Shown here: in pieces, positions 27,226 through 37,102 of the stretch
Numbering within the stretch: the stretch's first letter is position 1
Layout of the letters: each line of letters starts with the position of its first letter
Source of the DNA: JADLHS01 sp049840435
GTDB lineage: Bacteria; Verrucomicrobiota; Verrucomicrobiia; Limisphaerales; JADLHS01
Assembly: GCA_049840435.1 (NCBI GenBank)
Contig: JASGKY010000043.1
Span: 62,001-126,000, forward strand
Reading direction: 5' to 3'
Length of the DNA: 64,000 bases
Notes under the pieces: model-generated
Databases searched by the model: none
Told to the model about the DNA's origin: nothing
Seen by the model: only the letters and a program-made list of their open reading frames with translations
Program-made: the position numbers and the translations under genes

Positions 27226-27741
27226 CTTTTCAATGTTGCGCCAGAAGCTCATGACCACTGAAAGCAAATGCTATCGTGTAAATCGCGATTTAAAGTCGCG
27301 CCCTAAGTTTTGAAAGAGCAAAGGGGGTGTAAATTTGAAAATAGGAAGAGTCATTATAACTGAAAGGCAAAAGCATGTTCGCTCTGGAGGTGAGAGCCTT
27401 TTGTGGCGATAGGCGTCGCTTCGCGTTGATTCATCCAATTTGGAGCATGCTGTAGTATTTCAAATCGCCTCATGAGGGGCGATACGACACTTGACGTATG
27501 TTCTCTGCTGGCTGGCGAAAGTAGATTTGGGGGAGACCCTAGCTTGGAGTGTTATCCAGCAGTCGACTCAGACTGCCATCGGACGTAGGGGAGATGTGAT
27601 GATATTATATGAGAACAGTCACGCGCTTGGACGCACTAGCGTTGCAAAATTGCCGGCGTAATGTGACGCCCGTGGCCGCGTTCAAAGCTCGCGGTTGTGC
27701 TGTGTTGTTCAATTAAGCGAAAATAGTTCACCACACAGATT
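27226..27741. other. Intergenic region upstream of the GH10 xylanase
   Basis: Some 515 bases with lower GC than the genes around it and no convincing reading frame. It holds the palindrome TAAATCGCGATTTA (27279-27292), of unknown meaning, and a degenerate 18-bp operator at 27482. No clear terminator follows the GH51 gene. Confidence 0.5.
27482..27499. promoter_or_regulatory. Degenerate 18-bp operator before GH10 xylanase
   Basis: ATACGACACTTGACGTAT: left arm exact (ATACGAC), right arm GACGTAT with one mismatch to GTCGTAT. It lies 243 bp upstream of the xylanase start at 27742. Confidence 0.6.
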
Positions 27742-28992
27742 ATGAAGACGCGACGAATGAGTTTCGGTATTGGCATTATCCCGATTGCAGTGCTGTGGCT
27801 CGGGCTGTGGCTGACGACGCGAGCGGCGGAATTGCCTGCACTAAAGGACGCGTATAAAGATTTCTTTTTGGTCGGCGTAGCCATCAATCGGCCTATCGCG
27901 ATGGGCACCGATGCGCAGGCTGACAATGTCAACCGGACGCGGGAGCAAGTCGAACAAGATACCACGACTGTGCTGGCGCAGTTCAATCAGATTTCACCTG
28001 AGAATGATCTGAAGTGGCAGCTCATCCATCCGCATGCGGGAGCTGACGGGTTTGATTTTGGTCCGGCGGATGGGTTTGTGAGCTTCGGACTGAGTAATAA
28101 TCTGTATCTCGTGGGGCACACATTGGTCTGGCATTCGCAAACACCCAACTGGGTGTTTGCGGGCACGAATCCGCCGCCGATGGTGACCAACTCCTCCGGG
28201 GAGCGTCGGCTGGGCCGCTGGGGATATGCCGGGCCACGCGCGTCCCGGGAGGAATTGTTGGCCCGGATGCGGGAACACATTCACACAGTGGTGGGCCGTT
28301 ACAAGGGTAAGATCAAGGTTTGGGATGTGGTGAACGAAGCGATTGCCGACGGCGGCACCAATGTGCTGCGGACTTCCTTGTGGTTGGAGATTATCGGCCC
28401 GGATTTTATCGCCAGGGCATTCGAGTTCGCCCATGAAGCAGACCCGGATGCGATTCTGCGTTACAACGATTACGGGTTGGAGAATCCTGGCAAGCGTCGC
28501 AAGCTCATCACGCTTATCAGGGAACTTCAGGCGAAAAAAGTGCCAGTGCATGCCATCGGCACGCAGGCACACCTCAGTGTTTCGTCACCGAGTTTTGATG
28601 GTATGGATGAGGCTTTGACCGAACTAGCGACGTTGGGGTTGCCGATACATGTCACGGAACTCGACGTTAATGGTGCGCAGGGTGGACAACGCGATTTGAA
28701 CGCGGAGATTTCCGAGAATGCCAATGCCACGCAAGGCGGCCTCGTCAAAGACGCCAATCAGCGGTTGGCCGATCAATACGCGAACATGTTCCGCGCGTTC
28801 CTGAAGCACAAGGATTCGATCAAGATGGTCACGCTGTGGGGCGTGAACGACGCGGTCTCGTGGCGTGCGAATGGCCGGCCGCTTTTATTTGATGGCAAGA
28901 ATCAGCCGAAGCCGGCATTTGATGCCGTCATCCGTGTCGCGCTCGACGCAAAGCAAAACCCACCGCGACAATCGGCCAGCGCGAAGCCTTAG
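27742..28992 (+). CDS. Secreted endo-1,4-beta-xylanase GH10
   Basis: 416 residues: signal peptide (residues 1-30, ending TTRAA), then a single GH10 barrel. Visible signatures are NQISPENDLKWQLIHP, LVGHTLVWHSQTPNWVF, acid/base E199 in VWDVVNEAIAD, RYNDYGLENPGKRRKL, IGTQAHLS, nucleophile E306 in IHVTELDVN and the barrel-end TLWGVNDAVSWR. Length is normal for a single-domain GH10. It cleaves the xylan backbone and completes the enzyme set with GH43, GH30, GH51 and the esterases. Preceded by its own 18-bp operator-like site. Confidence 0.95.
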   Translation: MKTRRMSFGIGIIPIAVLWLGLWLTTRAAELPALKDAYKDFFLVGVAINRPIAMGTDAQADNVNRTREQVEQDTTTVLAQFNQISPENDLKWQLIHPHAGADGFDFGPADGFVSFGLSNNLYLVGHTLVWHSQTPNWVFAGTNPPPMVTNSSGERRLGRWGYAGPRASREELLARMREHIHTVVGRYKGKIKVWDVVNEAIADGGTNVLRTSLWLEIIGPDFIARAFEFAHEADPDAILRYNDYGLENPGKRRKLITLIRELQAKKVPVHAIGTQAHLSVSSPSFDGMDEALTELATLGLPIHVTELDVNGAQGGQRDLNAEISENANATQGGLVKDANQRLADQYANMFRAFLKHKDSIKMVTLWGVNDAVSWRANGRPLLFDGKNQPKPAFDAVIRVALDAKQNPPRQSASAKP

Positions 28993-29195
28993 TCAAAGCC
29001 GCTGCGAAGTGGCCTGCACTTTGGCTGCCTTGCATTCGCGGGCAAGTTGATTCTCCGTCCCACATCCACCTGGCGTAAGACTGGATCAGTTCGTGTTCGC
29101 GCGATCTGGGCATTTGCTGAAGCCGCAGCACCAATCCTAGCAGCGTCGGTTTTCGGAAACAACCGAACGATCTCTTCTGCTTTTCCAGCGGAACG

Positions 29196-29213
29196 ATACG
29201 ACATACGTCGTAT
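29196..29213. promoter_or_regulatory. 18-bp operator, distal copy
   Basis: ATACGACATACGTCGTAT: both 7-bp arms exact, centre ATAC. Centre lies about 480 bp before the ATG at 29687 and about 200 bp after the xylanase stop. Confidence 0.7.
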
Positions 29214-29435
29214 TGTTTGGTCTGCAGGTGGTGGCTAAAACTTAGCCGATTGAACACCCCTTGGAATTTTTTTGGCCGGCGCGCTCTCCGCATGAGTCTC
29301 AAGCATCATCTCGACTCCGTGGTTCCTTTGCAGTCGCGCCGGTGTGGCTCAGTGGATGGCCCGATTTTGGTGCGTCGTTGGGGTTGATTGGTGGGGGCTG
29401 CGGGGTAGGCGGCCCTCACTGATCTCAGGCAAAGA

Positions 29436-29453
29436 ATACGACGTTCGTCGTAT
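29436..29453. promoter_or_regulatory. 18-bp operator, proximal copy
   Basis: ATACGACGTTCGTCGTAT: both arms exact, centre GTTC. It lies 234 bp upstream of the ATG at 29687, 240 bp from the distal copy. Confidence 0.7.
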
Positions 29454-29686
29454 GTTTTTAGCAGGCCATCTTCCTTACAGTTTGAGCGTAATTCCACGAA
29501 ACAAAGCGATGCAATTTTAGCCGCCAGCGATTCCGGCATAATCGGCATCCGCTCTGAGATCATATAAGCCCAATCGTGCAAATGAACTTTGAAAATTGGC
29601 CGTTAGTCAGTTCAGGAATTCTCCCATTTGTCCCACCGCAGTAACCATATGCAGAGTCAGTTCGTAATAATCAACCACCCAAACCC

Positions 29687-32600
29687 ATGAAGACCCGAAC
29701 CAAAATATTAACAAGCATCGTAGCCTTATGCAGTGCCTTGGCGGCCTTGCCGGCCGCCGCTCAAACCATCCGACCTTGGAACGGCGGGGACGGCACCGGA
29801 ACTTTGATCGGTTATGCCAGCAACTGGAGCGGCACGTTGCCGGTCATCACCGGCACCGGGGGAGGTGACATCGGTCAGTGGAGCGGCATCGTGCCCGGCA
29901 ATCTGAATTTGCTCTACGATGGCGGACTGGCCAGTGGCTTCGGCAACTCAGGGGTGAGTTTTTCGATGGCCCCGCCCCAAGCCGGCTCGGTGAACATCAG
30001 TTCGTCGGTGGGGTCCTCCCCCAATCTGGCCATCCTCTCGATCTCGAATGACACGGCCAATGCCTCGTTCAGCTTGGGCAATACCTCCGCGAACATTCTG
30101 AATATCATCTGGCGGCCAGGTAACGCCGACCAGCTCCATGAGTTCATCAACAACTCCACTAGTCCGAACATCATCTATCCCAACGTGCGAATTCAATCGG
30201 GGGGCGGCGTGCGGCATGTGCTCTTGTTTCGTGGTTCCGGCGACTGGTGGATCACTAACAACCTGATTGTGGCCAATGGCCCGGCCTCACTGATTCAAAA
30301 AACCGGGGGCGGCACCTTGTATTGGGGTGGTCCTTCGCTCTCGGGCGCTTTAGGTAATGGGATTATTGACAGCCCTATCACCATCGCCGGGGGCGCGTTT
30401 GTGCTCATGCATAACACGGTTTTGAGTCCGTCTGGGGTGGGGAGCACCGCTGGCCAGAACATCGTCAATAATGGAACGCTCTTCAAATACGCCACGCCGT
30501 CGCTCGCGCAAACGCTCACCGGCGTGATTTCTGGTTCGGGTAATCTGGAGGTCGCCAGCGGCACTCTCACGCTTTCCGGTGCAAACACGTATTCCGGCAA
30601 CACCGTTCTGAGCGGCGGGGCGCTGGTTCTGAACCGGGCGGAAACCGAAGGCCTCAATGGCCCGCTTGGTGTGGGTGGCACGATTTCCTTCACCGGTGGC
30701 TCACTGCAATACAGCGTCAACAACACCTTCGATTATTCGCCGCGTTTCAGCGCGGCGGCCACCCAGGCCTATCGGATTGATACCGGTGGCCAGAGTGTGA
30801 CATTGACCAACGCCCTGACCAGTAGTGGCGGCACGTTCACTAAAATTGGCTCCGGCGTACTCACGTTGACCGGCGCGAATACTTACAGCGGTTTGACCAC
30901 GGTCAGCGCTGGCAAGCTGGTGCTCCAAGGCTCGGCAGGTTCGGGCAACATCACGGTCGCCAACAGCGCGGCGCTCGGCCTCACTGCCGGGACGCAGATC
31001 ACTCCGGGCGCATTGACGGTTGGCACTAGTTCCAGTGCGACGTTGGAATTCAACAACGTTAACAGCACTACGACCGCACTGCTGGCGGCGGGCACAATTT
31101 CGGCCGGCGGCTCCATCAGCATCAATGTCAACAGCGGTTCGTTTACGGTCGGTCAAAGCTATCCCTTGTTCTCCTGGTCCAGCGGATCGGCTCCGGCGGT
31201 TACGTTGGCGACTTTAACCGGCGCTGGCGGCAACCTGACGACCAACGGCAATTCGATCCGATTGAACATCACCTCGCTGGCGTATGTGTGGCGGGGCAAT
31301 ACGAGTGGCAGTTGGGATGCGGCCACTGCAAACAACTGGGTGGTGAATGGGGTGGCCCAGCTTTGGAGTAATGGCAATACGGCTTTGTTTGATGACTCAG
31401 CCACCGGGGAAACCAACGTCGTGCTCAATGCTCCCATCACGCCGCTGAGTGTGACAGTCAACAGCAGCACAAAGTCCTACAGCATCACCTCGAGTGGAGC
31501 CAATGTCATTGGTGGCTCTGGTGGTTTCACCAAGAGCGGTAACAGCACCCTGACCCTGTCGGGTGGCGTCAACAATTACAGCGGGGTCACGACGGTGAAC
31601 GGGGGCGTGTTGAGTGTCGGAGCGGTGGCCAATGGTGGAGCGGCCAGTGACATCGGGGCGGCGAGCAGCGCGGCGGGGAATCTGGTGCTCAACGGTGGCG
31701 CCCTCAGTTACACCGGTGCCGGAGGCAGTAGTGATCGTTTGTTCACCCTCGGCACGGGCAATGGGGCTATTGACGCTTCCGGTTCAGGCGCTTTGACCCT
31801 GAACAATGCCGGCTCAGTTGGCTTGAGCGGCACGGGCGCCCGCACGCTGACTTTGGCTGGTGCGGATGCGAATGATAATACGCTTGCTGCCGCGTTGGCA
31901 GATAATGGCGGGGCCACCGCAGTGACGAAGAACGGTTTGGGTAAATGGGTTTTGACCGGCAACAACACTTATTCCGGTGCAACGACCATCGCGAACGGTA
32001 CGCTGCAAGTCGGCGTTGGCGGGGCCAGCGGTTCGTTGGGCAGCGGCAACATCGTCAACAATGGCAGCTTGGTGTTCAACACCACCAGCACGTTGACCAA
32101 TGGCACCGTCAGCGGCACGGGGACACTCACCAAGGATGGCAGTGGCACAATTATTCTGCCGGGGGACAACAGCTATGGCGGTGCGACGACCATCAATGCG
32201 GGCACAGTGCAAGTGGGTAATGGCGGTGCGACCGGCAAACTCACGGCCACCGCACCTGTGGTGAACAACGGTACCTTTGTCTTTAACAGCACTGGACTGT
32301 TCACTTTGAACGGCGGCGGCGTTATCAGTGGTGCGGGCAATGTGATTGTCAGAGGTTCTGGCGGGTTGCTGCGGGCCATCGGGGCGAACAGCTACACAGG
32401 CTGGACGCTCATTGAGCCCGGGGCCACGTTTCAACCGAGTCAAGGCAACTCCGGTGGGTTGGCCAGCTCGGTTGTGACCAACAACGGCACGCTCAAATTT
32501 GTCAACCAGATTGACAGTACTTTCACTTACGGTGGCACAATTGTCGGAACGGGCCTGCTGTTGAAAGAGGGCAACAACGACTTGGGCTATAGCGTGCCGC

Positions 32601-33753
32601 TGACTGGCACAAACACATATACCGGCGGTACGTTTATCGCCCACGGTGGACTCACCCTCGGTGATGGTGTCACCCCAGGCGCTGGCTCGATTGTTGGTAA
32701 TGTGGTGTTCACCAACACTGCCGTTGCTGAAGTTGCCCGAACGCTGACCTTCAATCGTCCGGACAACTTTACATTCCCTGGGCTCATTACCTATTCAACC
32801 AATCTAGCATTCGGCAATCGCGGCATCGTACTGCAGATCGGCAGTGGCACGGTGACGCTGACTGCTAACAACGATTATCCCGGCGGCACGACGATCAGCA
32901 ATGGCGTGCTGCAAGCCGGTAGCGGTGGCACGACGGGCACGATCGGCTCGGGCCCGGTCATTGTGGAGAGCCCGGGCATGCTCGTCTTCAATCGCTCGGA
33001 CGATATCACCTTCGGCAACACCTTTGCCGGGGCCGGTAATGTGGTGAAAGCAGGTGCGGGCAAGCTGACGTTAAGTTCCACGAACAACATCTTCGGGAAC
33101 TTGATCGTCAGCAACGGGACGCTGGTCGTCAACAGTGACAACTTCGCCGCCTCCACCCTGGTTTATTCCGGCACACTGGGCGGCACGGGCGTGTTCTACG
33201 GTCCGATCACATTGGAGGCGGGCACGACGCTCGCGCCTGCGCCTCCGTGGGAACGATGACCAGTTCCGGCGGCTTGAGCATTGGCGGCAATCTGGCCATT
33301 GAAGTGAACAAGTCGCTCACGCAATCAAACGACTTGGTCGTCGCCAATGGCGGTGCGACCAAGGTCGGCCCGGGCACGCTCACGGTGGCCAATCTCGGCC
33401 CGACGCTGCAAGTGGGCGACAAGTTCACCTTGTTCAGCCAGCCGGTGGCCAATGGTTCGGCGTTCACGGTCAGTGGCGGCAGCGCCACTTGGATCAACAA
33501 TCTGGAAGTGGATGGCAGCATCACGGTAGCCACGGTGACGGCTCCGCCCACGTTGAACTTCACTCCGGTCGGCAACAGTCTCCAGTTCTCTTGGACGGGC
33601 AGTGGTTACAAACTCCAGGCCCAGACCAACACGCTTAGCGTGGGCATCAGCGGCAACTGGGGTGATTACCCCGGCGGCGGCTCGAGCCCGGTGACCGTGC
33701 CGGTGGACGTGACTAAAGGCGCGGTATTCTTCCGGCTCGCGCCCACACCCTGA
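29687..33753 (+). CDS. Giant secreted autotransporter-associated beta-strand repeat protein; frameshift near 33240
   Basis: About 1355 residues if the frame break is ignored. A signal peptide (LCSALAALPAAAQ) is followed by many Gly/Asn/Thr-rich repeats of the autotransporter-associated beta-strand type, such as LTLSGANTYSGNTVLSGGAL, LTGANTYSGLTTVSAGKLVL, LTGNNTYSGATTIANGTLQV and LPGDNSYGGATTINAGTVQV. The first frame ends at 33259 in TTLAPAPPWER; the second (33247-33753) resumes with GTMTSSGGLSIGGNLAIEVN, as expected for this family, then a C-terminal sandwich (FTPVGNSLQFSWTGSGYKLQ). No transporter barrel is seen, so surface display would use another route. Such proteins are common and large in Verrucomicrobia. 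Function unknown; two operators upstream tie it to the xylan regulon. Confidence 0.8.
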
Positions 33754-33774
33754 GGATTGACCTGACTGCGCAGT

Positions 33775-33807
33775 GCGAGGGGCATGACCAAGCCGGTCGC
33801 CCCTCGC
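33775..33807. repeat. Strong hairpin after the repeat-protein gene
   Basis: Perfect 9-bp arms GCGAGGGGC / GCCCCTCGC around a 15-base loop that can itself pair ACC with GGT. No T-run follows, so I do not call it an intrinsic terminator; it could stabilise or attenuate the transcript before the pilin-like gene at 33845. Confidence 0.5.
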
Positions 33808-33844
33808 GCTAGCGCCGCACGCAAACCGAAACGGAGTCAATGCC

Positions 33845-34675
33845 ATGAAAGCACCCAGCCCTAAATCCTCCGGGTTCACGTTGATCGAGTTGCTCGTGGT
33901 CATCGCCATCATTGCCATTCTAGCTGCCATGTTGTTGCCCGCGTTGGCCAAGGCAAAATTTAAGGCCAAGGTGGTCAATTGCACTTCCAATTACAAACAG
34001 TGGGGCGTGATGATGAATATGTATGCCGGCGACTTTCAGGACGCGCTGCCGGGAACGGGGATGATGGCAACCAGTGGCGAGGGAAATCCGTGGGATATCG
34101 GGCCCCAATTTGTGCCCACCATGGGGGGCTATGGTTTGACCGCCGGGATGTGGTTTTGTCCGGCCCGGCCGGAAGAATCCACCGCGGCGATCGCGATCAA
34201 TGGCAACCTGCCCATCACGACCTTGACCGATGTGACCAATTACATGAGCAAACTGGTCGGAGCGGGTGGGTTGTATGTCATGAATCACAACTTGTGGGTA
34301 TCCCGGGGAAGCGTGACGGTGGGGATTTCAGTCATGGAGTATCCCGATACCCAAAAGATTGTGGCCAATACCGACCTCAAAACGTACGGATTTCCAAAGA
34401 AAACCACGGACAAGGCCAGCACTCAAGTTCCCTACATCAGTGACACCTGTTTTTCCGGTTATGGCTCCACCATCGGTGCCAGCGTGAATAACATCAATTT
34501 AACTGGCGCCGATAACACGACCAATTTGAAGCTCGCCAAAAAATACTCCGGCCACGTCTCCAGCGGCATATTGAATTCGGTCAATGCAGCCTATGCCGAT
34601 GGCCACGTGGAGAGCCGCAACCGGCAAAAAATTCAATGTGTGTGGTTAAGCTCCACCTCCGGTTGGTTTTATTAA
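33845..34675 (+). CDS. Prepilin-type (type II pseudopilin-like) secreted protein
   Basis: 276 residues. The N-terminus contains the prepilin peptidase site and hydrophobic helix (SGFTLIELLVVIAIIAILA at residues ~10-28, continuing AAMLLPALAKAK), typical of the large Verrucomicrobia/Planctomycetes pseudopilin families (H-X9-DG type). The globular part ends with VNAAYADGHVESRN, the expected terminal motif. Such proteins are processed and exported by a type II/IV-like machinery; individual roles are unknown. It follows the beta-strand repeat protein by 92 bp and precedes a second pseudopilin. Confidence 0.88.
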   Translation: MKAPSPKSSGFTLIELLVVIAIIAILAAMLLPALAKAKFKAKVVNCTSNYKQWGVMMNMYAGDFQDALPGTGMMATSGEGNPWDIGPQFVPTMGGYGLTAGMWFCPARPEESTAAIAINGNLPITTLTDVTNYMSKLVGAGGLYVMNHNLWVSRGSVTVGISVMEYPDTQKIVANTDLKTYGFPKKTTDKASTQVPYISDTCFSGYGSTIGASVNNINLTGADNTTNLKLAKKYSGHVSSGILNSVNAAYADGHVESRNRQKIQCVWLSSTSGWFY

Positions 34676-34700
34676 TGCCCCAAAATCATTGTCTCTCGAA

Positions 34701-35494
34701 ATGAAATCCAGAACTTCATCTGCCCCTGCCTTCACGCTGATCGAACTGCTCGTGGTCATCGCCATCATCGCCATCTTGGCGGCGATGCTATTGCCAGCCT
34801 TGGCCAAGGCTAAGGAAAAGGCCAAGCGTATCCAATGCCTCAATAACCTGCGGCAGATCGGCGTCGGGATGGCGGTTTATGCCGTGGATAATGATGACAA
34901 AGTGTTACCGGTACGGCTCGATGTGCTCAATACCTTGACCGATCCCGGGGCGACGGCGGCGAAAGGCGTGGGCTTGGTAGTGCAGTCGAATTCATCCGGG
35001 ATCTGGAACTGCCCCAATCGCGGGAGAATTGATCCCGGAATGCCGATTCAGGAGGGGACCGCAGACCCAGCCCCCAACAACACCCAATGGGTCATCGGCT
35101 ACAACTACATGGGTGGCTTGACCAGTTGGGTGACTCCGGCCGGGGACGCTTTCAGTCCTACAGCCCGGTCAAGTTATCCATGGCGAAACCGCATTGGGTG
35201 CTGGCGGCGGATGCCTTGATCAAGCTGGGCGGCGTTTGGGCCGGCGACTCGGCGGCGGCCAAAGCTTCCAATCGCTACTTCATCTACGCCGATAGCCCGC
35301 CGCACAAAAAGGGATCTGGTCCGGATGGCGGCAATCAAGTCTTCTCCGATGGCTCGGCAGCGTGGCGGAAGTTTGATTCATGGTATCGCTTCGCGACCCG
35401 GGCGGGGGCTTTTGGCACGACGGATACTTACTGGTCGCAGGAAACAACGGGCTTTGAACAGGCTTTGATGATCCGGCTCTCCACTCTGAAATGA
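34701..35494 (+). CDS. Second prepilin-type pseudopilin; frameshift near 35150
   Basis: The frame from ATG 34701 carries the prepilin segment (APAFTLIELLVVIAIIAIL) and the globular domain up to about residue 150 (GYNYMGGLTSWVTPAGDAF). There the homology passes to the frame 35087-35494 (QSYSPVKLSMAKPHWVLAAD, FSDGSAAWRKFDSW), which supplies the usual C-terminal end. Combined length is about 264 residues, normal for the family. The site of the break, around 35150 (GACGCTTTCAGTCC), suggests a one-base indel. Paralogue of the gene at 33845 and of 50565. Confidence 0.8.
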
Positions 35495-35624
35495 CCGGGT
35501 GGTTGAAAATTTATTAAGCGCAAAACTTCGGTAGCGGTTGGGATTTTTTCGGCGAGTTCCCGGCCAAAAAAGGAATGGCTGGCGTTGTCAACTTGCATTG
35601 CCGTCATCACGCCGGGAACGCCCC

Positions 35625-37025
35625 ATGACACTTATGAAATCGTATCCATCACAGCGTGCGGTCATCCTTGGACTCATTGCGCTTGCGATTGTGCCCTGTC
35701 TTCGCGCGGATTATCCCATTGCCTCGCATCGGTATCTGGCCGATCCCTCGTCACTTGTTACCAAGGACCGGGTTTACATCTATTGCTCGAATGACGACGA
35801 GAGTCCCGTGGGTGGCGGCTACAACATCCCCAATGTCATCTGCGTTTCCAGCAGTGACATGAAGAACTGGACGGATCACGGCTCGGTGTTTCGCGCGGCG
35901 GACAGTACGACGTGGGCGAAGAAGACTTGGGCTCCGGCAGCCATCGAGCGCGATGGGAAGTTCTTCCTCTACTTCGGCAACGGCGGCGCCAACATCGGCG
36001 TGGCCACCGCGCCGAGTCCGATTGGTCCCTTCACCGATCCGCTGGGCAAGGCACTGATCACGCATGGCACTCCCGGCGTGCAACCGGCGCAGAACATGTG
36101 GCTTTTCGATCCGGGCGCGTTCATTGACGATGACGGTCAGGCCTATCTTTACTTCGGCGGCAATGGCGATGGCAACGTCCGCATCGCCAGGCTGAATCGC
36201 GACATGATCAGCCTCGAGGGCGAAGTCATGAAAATGACCGCGCCGAATTTCTTCGAGGCGGCTTGGGTGCACAAGCGCAAGGGCATTTACTACTTCTCCT
36301 ATTCCACCACTCCCAAGGCGCACATGCGTTTCGATTACCTGACCAGCGATAATCCAACGAATGGCTTCACCTACCGCGGAGTCATCTCGGACCAGCCGCC
36401 GCTCAATAACAACAACCATCATGCGGCCAATTTTGAATTTAAAGGCAAGTGGTATCACGTCTATCACAACCGCATCGTCGCTAGGCAGGCGGGCCTTCCC
36501 ACCGGCTTCCGTCGCAATCTCGCTATCGAAGAGTTCAGCTACAATGATGACGGCACAATCAAGAAGGTGATTTATACCACCAACGGGGTTGCGCAACTCG
36601 GGCCGCTTGATCCTTACACGCGCGTGGAGGGCGAAACTTTCAACGCGCAGCGTGGCGTGGAAACTGAGCCCTGCGGCGAAGGCGGGATGAACCTTGCCTA
36701 CCTTGACAACGGTGATTGGGTAAAAGTCGCAGGCGTGGATTTTGGCCCCAAGGGCGCAAAGAAATTTTCCGCCTGCGTCGCCAGTGCGGAACAAGGCGGC
36801 AACATCGAACTGCGTATTGGCAGTCTGGACGGAAAACTCATCGGTACCTGCAAGGTCGGGAACACCGGCGGTTGGCAGCGGTGGGCGGATGCTTCTTGCG
36901 ACATCACCGACGCCATCGGCGGGCAGGACCTGTATCTGAAGTTCACCGGCAGCGAAAAGCCGTTGCTGAATCTAAACCATTGGAAGTTTGAACCTGCCGA
37001 TCGTTCGGCCTTGAGCCGCTTATGA
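35625..37025 (+). CDS. Secreted GH43 glycosidase with C-terminal CBM6
   Basis: 466 residues from ATG 35625 (ATG 35634 is equally possible), starting with a signal peptide (RAVILGLIALAIVPCLRA). The GH43 propeller (residues ~30-335) has catalytic Asp in RYLADPSSL, Asp in LFDPGAFIDDDG and Glu in FFEAAWVHKRKG, and is paralogous to the first domain of the 1480-residue enzyme at 18554. A CBM6 sandwich (~335-460; RVEGETFNAQRGVETEPCGE, YLKFTGSEKPLLNLNHWKFE) follows. Expected activities: beta-xylosidase, alpha-arabinofuranosidase or both. No operator is seen directly upstream; it may be read from the 29436 promoter. Confidence 0.9.
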   Translation: MTLMKSYPSQRAVILGLIALAIVPCLRADYPIASHRYLADPSSLVTKDRVYIYCSNDDESPVGGGYNIPNVICVSSSDMKNWTDHGSVFRAADSTTWAKKTWAPAAIERDGKFFLYFGNGGANIGVATAPSPIGPFTDPLGKALITHGTPGVQPAQNMWLFDPGAFIDDDGQAYLYFGGNGDGNVRIARLNRDMISLEGEVMKMTAPNFFEAAWVHKRKGIYYFSYSTTPKAHMRFDYLTSDNPTNGFTYRGVISDQPPLNNNNHHAANFEFKGKWYHVYHNRIVARQAGLPTGFRRNLAIEEFSYNDDGTIKKVIYTTNGVAQLGPLDPYTRVEGETFNAQRGVETEPCGEGGMNLAYLDNGDWVKVAGVDFGPKGAKKFSACVASAEQGGNIELRIGSLDGKLIGTCKVGNTGGWQRWADASCDITDAIGGQDLYLKFTGSEKPLLNLNHWKFEPADRSALSRL

Positions 37026-37102
37026 CCCGGCAACGGTCAATGTGATTGATCGGCTCATAAAACCACGCCGAGTCATCAAAATAGCCATCCCGATTTTCGA
37101 GC

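Larger units (their letters stand above)
28993..29686. other. Intergenic region with two 18-bp operators
   Basis: About 690 bases between the xylanase and the autotransporter-repeat gene. I find no credible gene. The minus-strand frame 28928-29302 lacks domain signals. The region carries two near-perfect operators 240 bp apart (29196 and 29436), suggesting looping or two binding steps at the promoter of 29687. Confidence 0.5.

Noticed and set aside
29687..33753. Glycine-rich repeats as a possible CRISPR or DNA tandem repeat
   Set aside because: The repeats are protein-level, degenerate at DNA level, of variable length and coding; no direct repeats with spacers were seen anywhere in the window.
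33775..33807. Hairpin after the beta-strand repeat gene as an intrinsic terminator
   Set aside because: Strong stem, but no following T-run; kept only as a hairpin.
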